This document shows, piece by piece, positions 59,243 to 64,000 of a stretch of DNA of 64,000 nt; within the stretch, counting starts at the first letter, position 1; every line of letters begins with the position of its first letter. A program made the translations under genes and the position numbers. Below the pieces are notes generated by a model that saw nothing but the letters and a program-made list of their open reading frames with translations, was not told the DNA's origin and did no database searches. The DNA comes from Channa striata. Taxonomy: Eukaryota > Chordata > Actinopteri > Anabantiformes > Channidae. The stretch covers positions 28,074,306-28,138,305 of the forward strand of contig CM065168.1 in the NCBI GenBank assembly GCA_033026295.1, read 5' to 3'.

Positions 59243-62200
59243 CTGGAACACATACAAGGAGAAGGAAGCACAAACACGTCAGTTCAGAGTTATTATTTGC
59301 AGGTTTATTCTGCAGTCGTACTGCCTCTGCTGGGAATGGGAGAAAATGTTTCCCACATTTCATAGTGACACTGCTACGGGAGCATGTGTGGCTGCATCAA
59401 TCAACTGCACACACACACACACACTCAAATAGTCTTATTCAAAAAATTGTACACACCTATTACTTAAATGGACAAAATTTTGCATATAAATGTTCTTTAT
59501 TGACAATAGGTCATATGACAATAAAGTCTGGGTAAGGTGTGGCTAAAGTCGATGGAAGTTCAGGGTCACATGTGTGAAAGCAGCTCAGGATACAGCACAG
59601 CTCCTCTCATGGTGCTGAAATGAAAATTTCTGTGGCACCTAAACAGCATTTTCTTCATTGACTAACATGTCTGTTAAACCGTTGGCAAGACAACTTGGAC
59701 CTTAAATAAAGTTATTTACTTACTTGATTATTATTCTGTGGATCCACGGAGGCTTTTATTTGTAAATACTTGCTTTAGCAGCTGATATGCAACTTTTATC
59801 ACATATCACAGATGGAGCCAAAAACCTTTTTTCTTTCTCGCCAGGGAAGTAACATTTAGTGAAGACAGCCACCAAGGGAACATATCTGAGCCCGGGTTCC
59901 CCTTCTCATAATCCAAAAAAACAAGTTTTTCCTTTCTATCAACATTGTCTTCAATCCCTAAAGTACATACACATGTAAGTACAAAGTGATATTCATTTTT
60001 TAAATTAATTGAAATACTTACTTCAAAGCTATTTTTGGAACCTATAAATAAAAAATCTAACACAATAACATATTAATCATGCCATTGTATCACTGTCAGT
60101 TTATGACATGTTGGAAGCTATTTGCAGCAATCTTTCATTTGTAACACGTATTTCAGGAAACATTCTAAAGGCATAGAACTGTTTCCTGAGTGTATATTGG
60201 AACCTGTTTGCCATCTGTCAAGCTAGAAGCCGCACATTACTAAGGATACAACAGAGCCAGTTTTTTTTTTTCTTTACCTGTAACAAAACATAATCAAATG
60301 GATTCTTCACCCTTTTCATAGTGTAACTACCTGGCTGTCGGCCTTCAGTTTGTGTGTGCACACACACACACACTGTTCTGTGTTAGAGAATACTTCAACC
60401 CTAGGGTATCCCAGCTTCCTCCACACCCCTCCACCCCCCTCTCCTGGCACCTCTTTCTCATTTCCGCTCACACATTCCCTCTCTCTACCTCATATTCTGC
60501 CATTCCTGCACTTCATTCCCTCCATCCCTTCGTCATTTGGTAACCTTGTCGAGGAACAAACCAATTTGCAGGATTGATTTGGAGCCTTGATGTGACAGGT
60601 GAGTTGAAAAGGCCTGAATAAGGAGTTTACTCTCTCACTCTCTCTGTCTCTCACCCACTGTCCTCCTGCTGCTCTCCGTCTTCTGTCTGTTCTCAGGCAC
60701 AGGGCCTTCACGCCTGCCTGTATCTACTGTGCCACACATAAACAATCTAATTACAATGACTGTAACACCCATTCTTTAATTACATATCCATTCACTTAGG
60801 CAGCTACTCATTTTCTTACACAACCATTAACTTAGCTCTAATAGCACCGAGTGGAATCCAAAGGCCCCGGGTCTCTGGTAAGGCGTCGTCAGACTGCTTT
60901 CATTAACTGTGGTTGTGCTGCAGTGTGATGCATCTAATCTTCATTGTTTAGGGTGAAAGTGTGCCTCGCAAACCAGCACACACACGGACCCACGAGACGC
61001 ACATGTTCAAAGTTTATTAATTGATTAATTGCACAAATTTAACTATGTCTGAACTTATGAGTAATGTCTAAGGTTTGTGTTTTTGGGTGTTTAAAAGAGT
61101 GTGTGTTGCCCAATTCATGACTCGTCCTGTGCAAAGGAGGCTTTTCAATTAGTAGCAGGCATCCTGGGAAACCACTTTGAGCAAGAGTGCAAAAATACAC
61201 AGGCTGGACTTTTTCTGCCAGGCAAGGTCTAATTTACTGATAAAAAATTAATACATTATGTTTTCTGTTGCTACAACATTGTTTTCATTGTTACATAATA
61301 TGTCACAATTCAGAATGATGTAACAGTTTGAGACTAAATGTCGAAAAATAAGAAAGTCAACCAGTGATGTTTTCTGATGAGACACACATTTGGTCCTAAA
61401 ATACCACTAAATATAAATATAGAAAATAAAAATTAGATTCAAGTTACATTTCAACACAGTTTTTTAATTGCACATATCTAAAAGTGAAACTAAATTTGAT
61501 ATCCATGATTTAGGAAAAATTATACTCTTAACTCTATACTTTGTCTTAAGTGATCTGAAATTTTTAGTCTAGCTCCAGATTTGGGGGGCTTCAATTTCCT
61601 CTGCACCTTTAACGCATATTACATCAGGGTTTTCCTCTTTTCAAACTTTGAAATTCTGATTTCTGAAGCCCTGAAAATTTGACAGCCACAATACTGTTAG
61701 GAGTGCCCCCCTTTGTTTGAAACACGGGGACCAGTGACCTTTGTGTTTAAATTTGATACTAGGGTGTCAAGATTCACCAGGATGTAGGTGGAGGAGTCCA
61801 CCTCTTGCTAGTGTTCTTGTCAAGCCTCCTCTTAAACCCCTGGTGCTTTAATCTGGGGTTCTTCCCTCTGTTCAGCTACTGTCATTATCAGATGTTTTAA
61901 ATGGAAGATCTCAGTCGCTGTTATCTCCATATGGCGAACTGTATGTTAAAGTAATTATTTTTCGTGTGTGCGTATGTCTGTATTTGGAATCAAGGTCTGA
62001 ATATTTTAATTTCATCCATTCACATGTCAAAATAAATCTGAATTAAATAAATCTCTTTCCTTGGCCAGGAAACACCCACATTTAGTCTCACACACTCATG
62101 CCATCAGCAATGCCGCTTCATAGGATAACTCTATTAGTCATTTTCACACAGCAGATACACGGGACAGATAAACATCTGCCTAGAAGCAAAAACCTGCCAA

Positions 62201-64000
62201 AAGTCAAGCTGTTTGCAAACTGAGGAGGAGGGAGAAGTTTTATTTACTTTTTTGTTTGCTCTAACTGAACTTTTTTATTTACTTGTAGTAACCGTAGCCC
62301 ATTATTTGAGTTGTGAGGTGTACCACAAGGTTCTGTTCCCGGTCCTGTCTTATTTGCCTTGAACATGTTTCCCAGTGCCCATGGGGTAAGAGGGATGTAA
62401 AGTGTTTGCTTTGCTTCGTTTTTGTTTCTAGCCAACTATTTTTATCAAACTCAGGAGAAGGGTTTCTCAGGCTGAGGTGGAGATAGCTGGTGAGGTTTTT
62501 CTTTGAGTCGATCTACTTTTTCCCTCCATAGCAGTCCTATCATAGAATTTCTGGATTACAGTTTTGGAGGATATTGGGCTCCTGACCAGTCATCACCAAC
62601 TTTGATTTCAATAGTCTGGCCTGTGATCTAATTCAGAATTAAACTCTAACTGTAACTGTAACTTTATTTGTTAAGCCCTTTAAAACAACAAGGTTGAACA
62701 AAGTGCTGTACAGGTTAAGGCATAAAATATTCAAATAAAACCCAACAAAATCCATGATTATTGGCCTTATTATTCCTTATTATAGCCCTACACACTCAGG
62801 TATCTGTGTTCATTACAGATCTCCTGCAGCCTTTACTATCCCCTGATCAGAGTTTAGTGTCTCTTTGTGGATCCAGACTCAAATATAAAGGAGTCTGCAT
62901 TTTTGAAGCTATCCTAAACATTGACCTTGAGATCTCAAGACACACGACATGGTAAGTTACTTTAAGTATTTCCATTTTATATTGCTTTTGTAATATCTAC
63001 ATTTTCATAGCAAAATGTTTTACTTTTCACTCAACAGCTTGAAATAAAATACATCCAGCTAATCATGATGTGATATTATTGTGTATTATGTAAGAACTTC
63101 TCAGTAGACGAAGTAGTCAAACTTATTCATCCAGAACATTTACTGAAGTAAAGCCTTTGCTAAACTACAGAAACTGCTTAAACTACAGACTCTGTAATCT
63201 AAGTCCAAAATGACTCATTTCCCTCATCTGAAGGACAAACTACCTTTATACTGAAAACTGATGCAGTTCCTCTTGTGTTCAGCAGGTGCTGCTGCAAACA
63301 CACAGTCAGTCTGTTTTTTTATTGATTTTTTAATCACTACTGCTGCTGCTGATGCTTCAAAATTAACTCACATCTACCTACCACTCCATAACACTCACCT
63401 TCCCACAAAACAAGCTGTTTAAGCATGACAAAAAACACTCAAGTTGCAGGACACTCACAAATATAAAATGTCCTCCATGTTGTTATGTATACAGTATTTC
63501 AGGCACAGTTTTCAGAAATGTCCAATCATGTTCGTTATTTGCAGAAAAGCAATATGATGTAACTGCTGTGTAAATTCAAGAAAAAGTCTATTTTGGAGAG
63601 ACAAATCGGATCAACTCGGAATCTTAACACCTTTGTGACACAATATCTAAAACGTTCTGTTAAACACAGAATGTTTTAGTAAGGACAAGATTATTGTGTG
63701 TGTGCAAGTGTATGTGTGTGTGCATCCACTCATGTGCGTCTGCTGTTGTGACAGAGAGACATGACAGATCCCTTTTACATCAGCGGGAGGCCAACCGGTG
63801 CCAGATGACATGCATGCACACACACTTACACAAAATCAGCAGTGACGAATGGACTGGTCGCCTTCCTCATCACTCACTCTCACGGGCAGAAAAGAGAAAG
63901 AGAGGCAGGGAGGGGCAACGAGGGAGCAGCAGGGGGAAAGTGGGAACAAGACGAAACATGGGAAAGAGAACGAGGCAAAGTAAAAGAGGAGAAAAAGGAA
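59243..64000. other. fgf11 intron 3 (partial)
   Basis: I searched the minus strand for the 104-bp exon 3 and 111-bp exon 2 of FHF genes and did not find them, so this whole stretch is read as intron. It holds an L2-like scrap at 62270 and short CA runs (59408, 60355). The last 120 bases are GA-rich. Confidence 0.5.
62270..62375 (+). mobile_element. Short LINE reverse transcriptase scrap (L2-like)
   Basis: In one plus-strand frame the sequence reads GVPQGSVPGPVLFALNMF, resembling the RT motif G-V-P-Q-G-S-V-L-G-P. A stop codon lies just before it and no other RT motif is readable nearby. Confidence 0.45.

Noticed and set aside
59243..64000. Search for fgf11 exons 2 and 3
   Set aside because: No sequence resembling the conserved exon 3 (T-G-L-Y-I-A-M-N type) or exon 2 was found on the minus strand, so they are taken to lie outside the window.

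Overview
The window reads as nuclear genomic DNA of a ray-finned (teleost) fish. It is AT-rich and holds multi-exon genes with GT-AG introns, many (CA)n/(GT)n and (TA)n microsatellites, and the retroposon and Tc1-like transposon debris usual in teleosts. I see no prokaryotic, organellar or viral gene, no CRISPR array and no convincing structural RNA gene.

Three protein-coding genes lie on the minus strand in the same orientation. From right to left, in transcription order, they are: (1) the last two exons of an FGF homologous factor gene, best matched to fgf11 (58622-59242), whose exons 1-3 must lie beyond the right edge; (2) a complete 11-exon muscle-type nicotinic acetylcholine receptor beta1 gene, chrnb1 (ATG at 46707, stop at 21234, 494 aa); (3) a second complete 11-exon beta1-type gene, called here chrnb1-like (ATG at 16611, stop at 3766, 495 aa), about 4.6 kb downstream of chrnb1. 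The two receptor genes share intron positions and phases, and exons 2, 3, 4, 5, 7 and 8 have identical lengths (134, 45, 110, 109, 186, 224 bp), so they are a tandem duplication. Human FGF11 and CHRNB1 are also neighbours in the same orientation, so the block appears to be ancient.

The duplicates have diverged. chrnb1 keeps the standard beta1 pore, with Leu at M2 9' and Asp at 20'. chrnb1-like has Ile at 9', Ala at 10' and Asn at 20', and its cytoplasmic loop is reworked although the EYF-RK tyrosine motif is kept. Each gene has a pair of adjacent E-boxes about 140-160 bp upstream of its ATG, which fits myogenic bHLH control of both copies. The last coding exon of chrnb1-like is bracketed by (GT)22 and (AC)14 tracts in opposite orientation, one just after the stop codon and the other next to the splice acceptor.

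Layout: 1-3765 downstream flank with microsatellites and a SINE-like scrap; 3766-16611 chrnb1-like; 16612-21233 intergenic, with a dead LINE fragment near 19552-20460; 21234-46707 chrnb1, whose introns carry an RTE-type retrotransposon with target-site duplications (32016-34247) and two Tc1-like relics (about 26080-27049 and 45085-45893); 46708-58621 intergenic, with an L2-like LINE 3' end, a 64-bp near-perfect palindrome, several microsatellites and one unassigned possible terminal exon; 58622-64000 the 3' part of fgf11 and its intron 3.

Many long intronic and intergenic stretches show nothing I can name. No wholly new system is evident. The best leads are the pore and loop divergence of the duplicated beta subunit and the repeat arrangement around its last exon.
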